A DNA stretch of 64,000 nt from Hemicordylus capensis (GCF_027244095.1 NC_069662.1:54212001-54276000), one strand, 5' to 3'. Shown: positions 24,926-35,552, counted from the stretch's first letter. The notes: generated by a model from the sequence alone, not told the origin. A program made the numbers and translations.

Positions 24926-25439
24926 GCCACAGATGCTCTGTGCGGGATCAGCTAGTTTTATTACTAAAACAGGAAGAAGGGACAAGATATTAATCCCCTT
25001 TATGGCACAACAATACACAGTGGGTATAGCCACCTGAACAGCTACCAGAAAGCAGTTCAGGTTCAGTAAATCTGCAAAGAAGCTGAGTCTTTGCAAAGCA
25101 TGCTTGCAAGGTATTACTTTTGGACTATCTCAGGTTTAGTAACATTTCATTTCACTAATGCACAAAAGAGATGAGGTCTTGTCGGGACTGGTTGCAAGAT
25201 CTAAAACCTGAGCTATTCAACAGTTCCGATTAAGTAACATTCATTATTAATTTGAAAAGATGCTGAAAACTTTAAAGGTCTGATCTAGCTGCTCAACTAC
25301 AGCAAACATGCCAACGTGCAAATGCCTATTTTGGAGAACTTCGTTTTCACCTATTGTTTAAGTGTTGCTTTGCTTTCTTTGATTAGCTTAGCTTGCAGCC
25401 TGATCTCACCAGTTTAGCCCTCTTCGCTTTCCTTTGCAG

Positions 25440-25603
25440 GATCTTCGCCCTCTCTGTTCGCTGTTGCTGTGGTTGTCCTGGCCCTGCAATGGCCTCAGGA
25501 AACAGTGGCCTTCCCCAGAATTCCCTTCCGCACCCTGATTACCAGACTATTACAAAGGCTCGATGGTCTTCACACGTTTGCAACAGATACCTTGAGGGAG
25601 TAT
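25440..25603 (+). CDS. GH1: GH exon 2: signal peptide and helix 1
   Basis: This exon is 164 bases long. It starts after a pyrimidine-rich tract and CAG at 25437-25439 and ends before GTGAGT. The first two bases complete a codon split by intron 1, as in vertebrate GH, where exon 1 holds only about three codons. Translation gives a hydrophobic stretch ([12 protein letters not shown]), a cleavage-like ETVA and 31 mature residues from FPRIPF to LREY. That is the same number of residues I recall for avian GH in this exon. Confidence 0.92.
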
Positions 25604-28600
25604 GTGAGTACTGGGCTATTGTTCAGGATTGCCAACCATTCGTGTCAATTCTTAGAAATCACACAAAGACTTGGAAACTCCCCCTGACCAGTGTTCCCTC
25701 TAACAGAGATTCCAAGATGTGGTTGGCTACAACTCCCATGATCCCCAAGCAAAAGCCGTTGCAGCTGGGGATTCTGAGAATTGTAGTCAAAATCTGGGAA
25801 TCCCTGTTAGAGGAAACACTGACTTCACACCCATACCACAGTAGGATTCCATTGTCTAAGGCTGTACTAATCAATACTTTGTCCAGATTGACACCAGGTT
25901 CCTAGTGCAGGGGTTCCCAACTGGTGGTCCTCCAGATGTTGAACTACAACTTCCATCATCCCCAGCCACAATGTATGATGGGAGTTGTAGTTCAACAACA
26001 TCTGGAGGACCACCAGTTGGGAACCCCTATCTTAGTGTGATTTTTCTCAGCGCCACCTGCAGACCAGCTCTTGCCTTCCGTGAAGAACCACCATTCACTA
26101 TGAAAAAAGAGCCATCAGTTCATCACAGAATACAAAAGCTGCCCAGCAGGTGGAGCTGAGAAAATTGCTGGAGGACCCTGCTGTCCATCTGGACAAAGAA
26201 TCGATTAGCCCAGGTTTGGGCAACAGATGCCTACTGGCGTGAGTGAGGTGAGTAAAATCATCCTTGCAAAAGCAACGTTCCAGCATGGCTCTTATTTTTA
26301 CTGCTGTCTAGAAACACTCTTAGAGTGTCATTCATGGTGGCAATGTGGAAGGAAGACAGATCTGACCCATGGGAAAATCTACTGGGAAGTTTTTTCATGC
26401 AAGTCCCATTGAAGTGAACTAGGGCAGTGCACAGGAGTGCACTTGTGCAATCCCTATTCATTTCAGTGAGGTTTGGCATGAGAATGTCCCCATGAGATCT
26501 TCCCCACGGAGTGTGCTGCCCCACCTCACTTATTGGCAGTCGGTACTGGGGTTGGTGGGGGTGGTTGCAATTTCGATGTCCTGCCCCATGGATCAGAGAG
26601 TCTTGAGTTGGCCCTGTGCCCAAACTGACTTGAGCCCCAGCCCCTCTCTTCTGAGGCACTTCTCCTTTTTCCCCCTCTCCAAACTAAGTTGCCCTTCTGG
26701 TTTACTGTGGAAGGAGAGATAGTCCTCATGGAGTTTTGCGGCATTCTTTATAGGAAGCTTCCCTCTCGCCAGATGACCTGCAGTACGCCATGCAACATGC
26801 TCATACCACCGAATGTTTCTCTGAAAGCATCCCTGCACCCTCAAGCAAGTATGAAATTCAGCAAGCACAGGTATCTCCCATGCATTGTGGGCACATTGTG
26901 TCCCATGTGTTGTGAAAGAGCTGCATGGATTTCCAAAATCTAAGCTTGTGTTTCACATGTGGCGGTTTCCTGGGTGGTGGGGCAGTACAGCGGTGTCATT
27001 CCTTGTGAGGAGAGAGGGCTGAAAATGCCAGACATTTTTGTGACCTCGGTTTCTTTACAAATATACATGCTGGGAATGGGAGCAGACACCCCGTTTGCTA
27101 GTAAAGCAGCATCTATTTCCTTCAAACCAACATGGTACATTTGTAGCCGCCCGCCCCCAACGCTCTTCTTCCAGGCTGCTGCAAAAAGGAGATTCCCCTT
27201 TTGGGGTGATGGCCCCATGGGGTGATGGCCCAATGCGGCAGCCAGTGCAGGCACCCCATTTTTGAGAAGTTTCAGCCAGTGCTGGGCTTCCAGCCTGGCC
27301 GGGAATGCCTCTCCCTGCCTTTGCAAGCAGGGAGAAGCCATCCCGGCCACGCTGCAAACGTGGTGCTGGCCAAATTTTACTCTCAAACAGGGTGTGCGGC
27401 CCTGTTTGCTAACATGGCCATGCCCCCTGCACCTGATATCAGATGCAGGGGCATGGCTGGGACACCAGGCACGGCCCCTGGTGCATGGTGGCCCAGGTTC
27501 TTTGAACACATTCGCTCAATGGCTGCTACGCCCCTGCTAGGAATCCCTGTTAGAGGGAACACTGCTCATCACCACTGTGTTGCTGCTTCTCTCTCTCTCT
27601 CTCTCTCCTCCCAAACCAAACCTGACCAGAGTCAAACCAGACAAGTTTGGTCCTCGAGTAGAGGGACAAGAGGAGAGAGTGGGAGAGCTGGTGCCGGCAT
27701 AGCAGAGCAGCAATAACAAGGCGAGAACAGCAGGCAAAGCTGCCACTGGATGCATGCTCCACACTGCCTCGCAAACAGCAAGCAGCAGCATCACAGCTAG
27801 GGGCAGAGCAAGGGGGGGAGTGAGTGGGCCTATATCCACATCGTGAACACAGGTGGCCTCCTCACTTGTGGTGCCGCCTCCCCCACTGCCATGAGTGGGA
27901 GTCTGGCCGATGGAAGGAGAAGGGCCAGGGCACTGAGCAAGTGGCCAAAGGAGGCAGCTGGCAGTGGGAGCCCTGGCAGGGGGAGGGAGGAGCTCGGCAG
28001 TTCCTCCCAGACGCTTGGTGGCTCTGGGACGCAGGGCACGGTGGGTTCTTTGAAGCGGTCTGCCTTATTATAGTTTCACCCCTGAGCACAGCTCAGAAAG
28101 TGAGGCCAGTGGCAAGGGAGAAGAGGCGCAGTGCCTGGGGAGCAGGATGGGGCCAGTGAGGGGGCAAGGTGGTGTGGGGGCAACGTGAAAAGATGGGCAG
28201 TGGAGAGGAGGTGGGGCGGCGGCAGCAAGCAGGTAGGGTGGTGCCCAGGGCAGGGGGTGGGGTGCCTGCACTGGCTGCCCCATGGGGCCATCACCTCACA
28301 TGGCCTCACGAGAAAAGCTGCCCCACCTGAGGCCTTAGAGAGCCATTGAATGTCAAGGGGCCAAACTGGGCATGGTGTCAGATCTATAAGTGGGTCTCTC
28401 ACTGTTTCTTAAAAGCTCAATAGTAGCGCAGAGGGACATGGATCTGCTGGGAACCTCAGTGTATGTGTGTGTGGGGGGGGGGTTTGAAAGCCCCCCCCCA
28501 CCACAGTTTTCTGAATGAAAATTGTCTGCCTCTCCAACTATGAAACTTTTTAAAAACAGCAGGCGATCCAGTTATGGATCACCCAACATCATGTGCAGTT

Positions 28601-31600
28601 GTGCTCATATCAGACAGTGCTGGGTAAGATGGAACAGTGTTCAGATGACCCCAGAAAACATGATCTTTTGGGACTGTGAACATGGCGGGAAGGAGGGCTC
28701 AGTCCATGCTCTCCTCCCACCCACCCCACACCCCACCCCATTTCCTCTTCTCCTGGAACACAAACATCCCATTTAGTTAAGTCACAGTTCTGCGCGTTGT
28801 CTGAACTTGGGAGCTGTGGTTTGATTGCAAATCAGGTACATGTGAAACTTGTACCTGATCCTCATTTTATATCTTGGCTTGTAAAATGCAGTTAAACCAC
28901 AATTCCCAGGATGGCATACAGAACTGTGGCTTAGCTCAGGGGTTCCCAGCCTTTGGTCCCAAGACATCACTGGATTTGCATCCCCGCCTTGGGTTCCCAG
29001 ATGTTGTTGGACTACAGCTCCCATGATCACCCACCACAGTGGCTATTGACCGATTTTGACAGTTTCAAAAAACTGACTCTTCTTCTTCTCCTTCCCACCA
29101 TGATAGGACTTGCAGCTGCTCAGGTTTTCCCAGTCAATCATTCACTCCTGGATAGGCCCTGTGATGCCATCGAGCGGGGAGTTCACGAACAGACTGGCCT
29201 TTGGGCCAGGAGTGAATAAAAAACTCCGAGATTTGGAAGAAGGTATCCAGGCTCTAATTGGGGTAAGCCGTCCCCTCCCAGGGTAACAAGGGTGCAAACT
29301 GTCAAACAGTTACATTTAGAACACAGCTGGAGTGCTGATGGTTCTACCAGAAAAATTATTGTGGAATTCAAGGAGATACTAAAAAAAGCAACTAAACTTA
29401 ATATGGGGGTTGAATAATCTTCCTGACAAAGAGACACTTTAGAGTGTAGGGATTTTTAATCTTTAGAAAACTGTAAGGCTGAATAGGTGTGTACTTATTC
29501 AGATATATAAACACACCCCTCAGAACTATTTCTGCCTCACACCTCCACATTGAACACCCAAGGCAGCTTACAAGGTTTTTAAAACAAAGTTTAAAAATGT
29601 TTACAATGACACAGATCTATCTATCACGGCATAAAAACAGATAAAACACACTCAATGAGAGCAGCCATGAGAGGAACATCAAACAACTGGACAATCCAAA
29701 GTTCTGTTCAGAACAAAACGTTCTGAACTTTATGATGGAATATCAGCAAGGAAAGGCCCAAACAGATCTCCTGAAGCAGGGAGTCCTATAGGCTAGGCAC
29801 AGCTATGGAGAAAGGCCCTCTCATGCATCCCTGCCAGCTGCAAACTACACCTTGGAAGATCAAGGGATGTGCAGAAGAGCCTCCTCATCTGATATGAGTG
29901 GATGATGGACATTTTCTTGTGAAAGGAGACAGTTCCTTTAGGTATCCCGGTGCCAAGTCCTTTAGTTTAAATGCAAACCAGCTATATATTGAGCCCCAAA
30001 ACAAATTAGAAACCAAAACAGATTAGAAGCCTATTAAACTAATAAATGAGAAGAGTCACATGCTCCAGAAACCTAGCTCTAATGAGAAGTTTTGCCACAG
30101 CAGCTTGTTTCACCTGTAGTTTCCAAACGCTTTTCAATGGCAGCCCAAAATGTTGAGTGTAATCTAGATGTAACTTAAGGCACGTATGATGGCAGCTAAG
30201 TCTGCCTTCTCCAGAAATGGGTGCAACTGGCACAGCAGCCTAAGCTGGGCAAAAGCAATCCTGGGAATCCAGGAGCAAAGCTCGGCCCAGGAGTACCCAA
30301 ACAGTGAACCTGATTCCTCAAGTGGGGGCGTAATCCCACCGAAAACAGGTTGCATCTCTGTCACTGGACCTGCATTCCTACAGACCAAGAACATTTCCAT
30401 CTCATTTGGATTAAGCTTCAGTTTGTTAGCCCATACCCAGGGGCTAATTCAGAACCTTTGCAGTAGGGATGTGCACAAAACCGGTTTGCTCAGTTCAGTT
30501 TGAATTTGAACCGGGTTTGAACCGGGAGGGGGTGGTTCAGTTTTGGTTTTGATCGAACCCCATCCCCTGTTCGGTTTGAATTCAAACCATTTTGAACTGG
30601 TTTGAACTGGTTCAAACCTCCAAAAGTGGGATGGAGTGGTAGTTGGCACCCATGGGTGCCTACCACCCAACCCCCAAAGCAATTGGACACTCGTATGATT
30701 TTTATGAATTTTGGGGGGGAAATATTTTTTTCTCATAGGGTATAATGGGACTCAAACCAGCCCATTATTCCCTATTGTGGAGCAGCCATGGGTGCAAACT
30801 ACCACCCAAACCCTGAAGCAATTGGACACTCCTATGACTTTTTATGAATGTTTGAGATATTTTAATTATTTTTCTTATAGGGTGGTAGGCACACATGGGT
30901 GCCAACCACCCACCCCATTTTTGTGCCCCTAAGTGCTCCACAATAGGGGATAATGGGCTGGTTCGAGTCCTGTTATACCCTATGAGAAAAATAATTAAAG
31001 ATATTTCAAAAAACATCCCCCCCCCCCATTCATTAAAAATCGTACAAGTGTTCGATTGCTTAGGAGGTTAGGTGGTAGGCACCCATGGTTTGCCAACTAC
31101 CACCCCACCAACTTTTGGAGGTTCAAACTGATTCAAACTGGTTTGAACCGTTTCAAATCAACCCCCCTCCAATTCAGTTCAAATTCAAACATGCAACTCG
31201 AACCTGATGGCTGGTTCGGTTCGAATTTGAACCACCGAACTGAACCTGTTCAAATTTGAACCAGTTTGAATTCAAATCAGTTTGAATTCGAACTGGTTTC
31301 ACATCCCTACTCTGCAGCCTCTCTGGACTGCAATGGAAAGTAGAGATAAGACATACTGATCACATCCAGTTCCAGTTCTCCATATGATCTTTCCCCACGT
31401 AGATGTTAAACCGCATGGCAAACAAGATAGAACCTTGCAGTACATCCTAACCCAATGACCATGATATTGGACAGATATTCCCTAGCAGCACTGCCTCATC
31501 CACAGACAGGAGCAGAGTCACCAAAATGCCATGCCCCTGAGCCCTCTCTGAGCCAAGAAGTCCATCTTTGATGGTATCAAAAGCTGCTGAGAGGTGTAAT

Positions 31601-32687
31601 GGAACCAAGGAAACATTCCCCTTGTCCAGTTCCCAGTGAAAATAATCTATCAAGGTGACCAGAGCTGTTTCAGTCCTGAATCCAGACTACAAACTAAACT
31701 GAATTTGACCCATATAATAAGTGGCATTCAGAAACCCCTGGAATCGAGTTGCCTTCTCTCTCACCTGAGTACCTTGTCAAGAAATGGTATATTGAAGATC
31801 AGAATACTGGCTGCCCTAGAAAGAGTGAGACAGAAGCAGCCTTAGTTTTGACCTCCCCTCACAGAATGTACTTAGGCCACAGTTCTGGGGAAAACAGCCA
31901 CTACTGCTGCTGTGGCCCACATGACTGCCTCAGTTTCTCAGCTCCACCATTATAGCCGCCACCACCACCATGCCTCAGCCATCTGCTACAGCGCTGGCTT
32001 TCAAAGGCCTGATCAGGCCTGACTTCTCTTCAGCAGGTTGTGAGGATAGCGAGAATTAAACAGCTTGCCAGTACCTGTAGTAACAAAACTACAAGCTGCC
32101 TCCACATTTCTCCCATCCCCAATGGCCAATGCAAGGCCAACTCCTATCCATACACAATATGGAGGGACAGGGGGGAGAGAATGGTAGCTATAATCCAGGG
32201 ACGTAACAAGGCTGGAGTGGGCCCAGAGACAAAATTTTAAAATGGGCCCCTCACTGATACACACACACTTCACAATATATAGTCATGTGACTTGCCTCTG
32301 GGGGGCCCCTCGAGGCATGGGGGCCCCCAGACAGCCGCCTCCCCTTGCCTAATGGTTGTTACGCCCCTGCTATATCAGTAGTGATGCAAATATTGGGGAA
32401 TTATCCAAATCTGCCCACTTTTGGATTTTCAGCAATATGTCATTTTCGCATTTCCTCTTCCCATTTGCAACAATATGTTTTCACAGGACATGGGAGGGAA
32501 CTCACGAAGCCTTCAGATACCCACCAATGACAAGTTGGATGTCAACCTCCGGACTGACGATTCCGTGGTGAGAAACTATGGCCTCTTTTCCTGCTTAAAG
32601 ACAGACCTGCACAAGGTGGAGATCTATGTTACAACGATAAAATGCCGGCGTTTGGGGGGAAACGACTGTAACATCTCTGCCTTCTGA
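25440..32687 (+). CDS. GH1: Growth hormone (somatotropin) gene, exons 2-5; exon 1 not located
   Basis: Secreted four-helix pituitary hormone acting on the growth hormone receptor. Coding pieces are 25440-25603, 26754-26870, 29107-29262 and 32487-32687, all with AG/GT borders. Phases are the family pattern: intron 1 phase 1, introns 2-4 phase 0. The exons encode 24 residues of a signal peptide ending in ETVA, then a mature chain starting FPRIPF. Mature parts are 31+39+52+66 = 188 residues. All four family cysteines are present: one in exon 3 (TECFSES) and three in exon 5 (FSCLK, KCRRL, NDCNI). Strongest family matches are [32 protein letters not shown] and DLHKVE. Helix-2 sequence and the mature N-terminal half are very divergent, so a GH-like paralog is possible. 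No stops interrupt the four exons. Introns carry hAT and L2 insertions. Confidence 0.93.
25689..25821. mobile_element. Palindromic hAT element in GH intron 2
   Basis: It begins CAGTGTTCCCTCTAACAG and ends CTGTTAGAGGAAACACTG, with mirrored CTACAACTCCC inside. It belongs to the same family as 15053-15188. No clear target duplication is seen. Confidence 0.8.
25908..26029. mobile_element. Palindromic hAT-Charlie-like element in GH intron 2
   Basis: The ends CAGGGGTTCCCAACTGGTGG and CCACCAGTTGGGAACCCCTA are inverted repeats. Flanks TCCTAGTG and TCTTAGTG (26030-26037) are an 8-base duplication with one change. Confidence 0.9.
26754..26870 (+). CDS. GH1: GH exon 3
   Basis: This exon is 117 bases (39 codons), phase 0 at both ends, with acceptor TATAG and donor GTATCT. 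It carries the first conserved cysteine in TECFSES followed by IPAP, the hallmark of this exon in tetrapod GH. The length equals that of avian GH exon 3 as I recall it. Confidence 0.92.
27140..27563. mobile_element. hAT-type remnants in GH intron 3
   Basis: GC-rich sequence ends in TGCTACGCCCCTG, the end motif of the CAGGGGC group. It is followed at 27540-27563 by GAATCCCTGTTAGAGGG AACACTG, one end of the 15053-type element. The left limit is uncertain. The rest of the intron to 28777 has a CT run at 27589 and a G/C-run hairpin near 28475. Confidence 0.5.
28778..28933. mobile_element. Inverted-repeat element in GH intron 3
   Basis: The ends TAAGTCACAGTTCTG and CAGAACTGTGGCTTA are inverted repeats. 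Internal CAGGTAC/GTACCTG arms strengthen the fold. Confidence 0.6.
28937..29043. mobile_element. Partial hAT-Charlie-like element ending near GH exon 4
   Basis: It starts CAGGGGTTCCCAGCC and contains GTTGTTGGACTACAGCTCCC. It is the same family as 25908, lacks a clear right end and stops about 65 bases before exon 4. Confidence 0.6.
29107..29262 (+). CDS. GH1: GH exon 4: helices 2 and 3
   Basis: This exon is 156 bases (52 codons), phase 0, after acceptor GATAG and before GTAAGC. It begins DLQLLRFS, contains HSWIGPV and FTNRLAFG, and ends [12 protein letters not shown], matching GH family blocks in order. It is about two codons shorter than avian GH in the helix 2-3 loop. The PVMPSSGEF segment is unlike the usual PVQYLSKVF. 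A second frame over the same bases is open only for a short stretch and is a shadow. Confidence 0.92.
29500..30455 (-). mobile_element. Old L2-type LINE in GH intron 4, 3' part
   Basis: Reversed L2 signature text is visible, such as CATTTCCATCTCATTTGGATT with TTCAGTTTGTTAGCCCAT, matching the L2 copies at 2.57 and 40.1 kb. It is highly decayed. It is interrupted by the hAT element at 30464 and resumes at 31318. Confidence 0.65.
30464..31309. mobile_element. TAGGGATGTGCA-type hAT element, 846 bp
   Basis: It starts TAGGGATGTGCACAAAACC and ends GGTTTCACATCCCTA. Flanks CTTTGCAG (30456-30463) and CTCTGCAG (31310-31317) are an 8-base duplication with one change. The arms are rich in GGTTTGAA/TTCAAACC palindromes, so the element is largely foldback. 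Confidence 0.88.
31318..31800 (-). mobile_element. Old L2-type LINE in GH intron 4, continuation
   Basis: Text such as GATGGTATCAAAAGCTGCTGA matches the RT region of the L2 copies at 2.9 and 40.5 kb in reverse. Confidence 0.6.
32196..32369. mobile_element. CAGGGGC-type hAT element near GH exon 5
   Basis: The ends CAGGGACGTAACAAGGCTGG and GGTTGTTACGCCCCTG form an imperfect inverted repeat. Flanks CTATAATC and CTATATCA give a poor duplication (first five bases). It ends 117 bases before exon 5. Confidence 0.75.
32487..32687 (+). CDS. GH1: GH exon 5: helix 4 and C-terminus
   Basis: This exon is 201 bases, 66 codons plus TGA, after acceptor TCACAG. It contains NYGLFSC, DLHKVE and [10 protein letters not shown], giving the remaining three cysteines of the two hormone disulfides. 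It ends CNISAF, a little longer than the CTI end of avian GH. A hAT element ends 117 bases before the exon. Confidence 0.94.
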   Translation, partial: DMGGNSRSLQIPTNDKLDVNLRTDDSVVRNYGLFSCLKTDLHKVEIYVTTIKCRRLGGNDCNISAF

Positions 32688-32851
32688 GTGCAGGAAAATT
32701 CTGCTGATGCCTACTCTGTGACCTCCTGTGCAAGGGAAAAATCTGAGCCAAGCTGAGACCAAAATGTTCTGCATATAGTAGCTCTGCTCTTCGTGAGGCC
32801 CCTCTATATTCCTTTGTGCTTCTTAAGATAAAAGCAGTTTCACCTCTGAAG

Positions 32852-32857
32852 AATAAA
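32852..32857 (+). terminator. GH poly(A) signal AATAAA
   Basis: A canonical AATAAA lies 165 bases after the GH stop codon, a typical 3' UTR length for this gene. It is followed by a TTGTGG/GTGTTT-rich stretch that could be the downstream element. Confidence 0.8.
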
Positions 32858-32880
32858 CATGCTTTGCTTTAAGCCTACTT

Positions 32881-34600
32881 GTGGAGTGTTTCTTTCGTGT
32901 TTCTATTTGTGGCGTGTTTCTATCCTGCAACTAAAAGCATCACACCCCCAGGCAGATGGGTTTGGGGAAATTAACTGCACCACCTGAAGGCAGAAGAGAT
33001 TTCTCTTCCACCCTCACTTTTCAACCTTTTTCTAAGGGTTGGTGATGGCCACTGGCTTACAGTTTTAAAAACAATTTTTAAAAACTACCCCAATAAAATA
33101 TTCCATTTCTGTATTACCTAGGACAGGTAAAAATAGTGGGGAGTCACCTGCTGCATGCTGTCAACATGGGAGGGTGTTACAAATGCTTAATTTGTAAGAA
33201 GATCATTGCCATTTGGGCATCACACACTCCAACCTGGAAATGCTTACTACCTACTTTCGGATGTATGTGGGCAGGTATGCTGCAGTTGTGCAGCAGTGAA
33301 GGTCAGGCACTCTACTGATGCTAAAAGATACTCCCCTCATCTACATCAGAGCTATCACCTCTGGAATGGGGAAGACAACATGTCTAGAGTTAAGTCCTCT
33401 TTGAAAACAAGCCCTGGCACTCTGCACATGTTTTAAAGCATTTCGTACATTCCAATCACTGGGAATGAGCTCTGTCGCTGAAAACAGACTCAAAATTGAG
33501 CCATGACTCAATTTGAAACCTACTTTTACACACATGACTTTTAGCTCACAGCCCCTCCAGAACGGAGGGTGCGAGTCCACATATCAGCTGGATTTACCCT
33601 GAAGTCCCTGCGAGCTATCAGGGACCAGGACACACACAATTCTGCTTCTCCCCCGAATTATTGCTATGCATTCTAGCTTGGCCCGAATTATGTCCATGGT
33701 TTAAAAAAAAAAAAAAAGCCTCTATTTGCAGCAGCAGTTTTTGTTTGTTTGTTTGTTTAAAAAAAAAATCAAACACCAAGCTTTCTGGTATGCCCTGCCA
33801 CTTATCCCATGATGTGTGTAGGAGCCATTGCCAGTAATTCAAATCTTTTCAAAACTCACACTGGTCACCATAGAAGGGCAGCATGAGGTGATGAAGGCAG
33901 TCACAAAGTCAAGTTCATTTAAAAAACCAACAAAGACTTGGGTCAGATTTGTCAGGTTCGGGTTAAGTGTTCTGTGGTTTGATCCAGCTGCTTGACAACT
34001 TATCTCGCTGGTCTTCCGCAACTAGCTGTCAAACTAACAAAAACAAAAACAAAAGGTATCGTGCCTCCTCCTCTGGGATGTGATTGGTTGGAGAAAAAAT
34101 CCAGAGCAAGCTGTGGGAACGCACACAGGAAAAGGATCCGCAGGGAATGCTGACAAGAACCGACCCTATGTGAACGGCCATCTAATCACCCGAATAAAAC
34201 AGCTGCGAATCTGCTCCGAAGCAGATTCGCTCTTTGGATACCCCGAAGCATGAAGCCACGTCTGGATAACTCCCTGGAAGGCAGAACACAGGCTTCGCTT
34301 GCACTGATCCCCTCCCACTCCATGCTTCCTTCCTTGTGGCCAGGGTGCAGCTTGGTTGTTTTCCATCATGTTCATAATCCATTGTCTTCTCTTCATTAAC
34401 ATTTCTTCAACATGCCCACCCTGAGCCCCAAATTCTCCTTCAGGTACACAATTCCCCTCCAGTCAAATTATCACAAGTTTTAAGCACTAAAATAATCAGG
34501 TGGAACGTGCAGTTGACACAAGACAGTTTTCAAGGGTGGCTTTGCAGGGCTGCTTCACACTGTACATTTACATTTTGTTTTTGAGCTGTACACCTAAAAA
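32881..34600. other. Gene-free stretch after GH
   Basis: It holds the second copy of the dispersed repeat at 33550-33640 (first at 5030), an A-run at 33700 and a GTTT run at 33742. No exon is supported. Confidence 0.5.
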
Positions 34601-34604
34601 GATG

Positions 34605-34870
34605 CATGTCTACCTAGACTGGCAGCGGCTTCTCCAGGTTGCAGGCAGGAGTCTCTCTCAGTGCTACTTTGGAGATGCCAGGGAGGGAACTTGGAACCTT
34701 CTGCATGCAAACATAGAGTTGCTTTTCCCAGAGCGGCCCATCCCCTAAGGGGAATATCTTACAGTGCTCACACATGTAGGCTCCCATGCAAATTCAAACC
34801 AGGGTGGATCTTGCTTAGCAAAGGGGACAATTCATGTTTGCTACCACAAGACCAGCTCTCCTCTCCTTGT
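34605..34870 (-). repeat. tRNA-type SINE with CR1-like tail, copy 1
   Basis: In reverse it reads GAGCTGGTCTTGTGGTAGC (tRNA-related head), GGTTCCAAGTTCCCTCC and CTCAAGGTTGC-like blocks. It is in tandem with the next copy, same orientation. Confidence 0.7.
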
Positions 34871-34883
34871 ACTATGACACTTT

Positions 34884-35207
34884 ATATAGGAACATAGGAA
34901 GCTGCCATATACGGAGTCAGACCATTGGTCCATCTAGCTCAGTATTGTCTTCACAGACTGGCAGTGGCTTCTCCAAGGTTGCAAGCAGGAATCTCTCTCA
35001 GCCCTATCTTGGAGATGCCAGCAAGGGAACTTGAAACCTTCTGCTCTTCCCAGAGCGGCTCTATCCCCTGAGGGGAATATCTCCCAGTGCTCAGACTTCT
35101 AGTCTCCCTTTCATATGCAACCAGGGCAGACTCTGCTTAGCTAAGGGGACAAGTCATGCTTGCTACCACAAGACCAGCTCTCCTCTCCTGACCAGCTCTC
35201 CTCTCCA
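34884..35207 (-). repeat. tRNA-type SINE with CR1-like tail, copy 2, full length
   Basis: The head is at the right (GGAGAGCTGGTCTTGTGG in reverse) and the tail at the left (GGCAGCTTCCTATGTTCC in reverse). The last 18 bases of the head are duplicated at 35190-35207. Confidence 0.8.
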
Positions 35208-35358
35208 CAATATGGAAAGTGTGAATGAGACAAAACACCTATTTATATAGGTACACTGATCAGAGTGGTAGGATTGGTTGCAAATCCTTGTCCAATGTAT
35301 AATTGGTGGCAAACCCAGGTTTGCTGCACTGTCCTATGTGGAATTACTTAGTCCTCAA

Positions 35359-35552
35359 CAGTGTTCCCTCTAAGGTGTGACCATGTGCACATTCAAACAC
35401 GTTTTTTGATGCCCACTCAGTTTATTTTAGATTCCGCTCAGGTTGAATCAGGACGGGCCCATTCTGAATGCACATGTGTACACACTGCCATGATACTGCC
35501 ACCGAGAACAAAATTCATTCCTCACACAGATGAAAAACATTAGAGAACACTG
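35359..35552. mobile_element. hAT element sharing the CAGTGTTCCCTCTAA ends, 194 bp
   Basis: It starts CAGTGTTCCCTCTAAGG and ends TTAGAGAACACTG. Flanks GTCCTCAA and GTCCTCAG are an 8-base duplication with one change. The interior is unrelated to the palindromic element at 15053. Confidence 0.88.

Noticed and set aside
1-25000. CD79B or SCN4A exons, expected upstream of GH by mammalian gene order
   Set aside because: I looked for ITAM- and channel-like coding blocks with splice borders and saw none. The genes may lie outside the window.
24614-25096. Long serine/proline-rich reading frames on the reverse strand
   Set aside because: They are translations of the GA-rich minisatellite, with all three frames open for the same reason.
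27222-27716. 164-codon open frame overlapping GH intron 3
   Set aside because: It lies in GC-rich hAT remnant sequence, has a competing frame on the opposite strand and contains microsatellite-coded serine-leucine runs.
29107-29219. Alternative frame reading [18 protein letters not shown] across GH exon 4
   Set aside because: At first it looked like a new secreted peptide. The neighbouring frame matches GH exon 4 over its whole length with correct splice sites, so this is a shadow.
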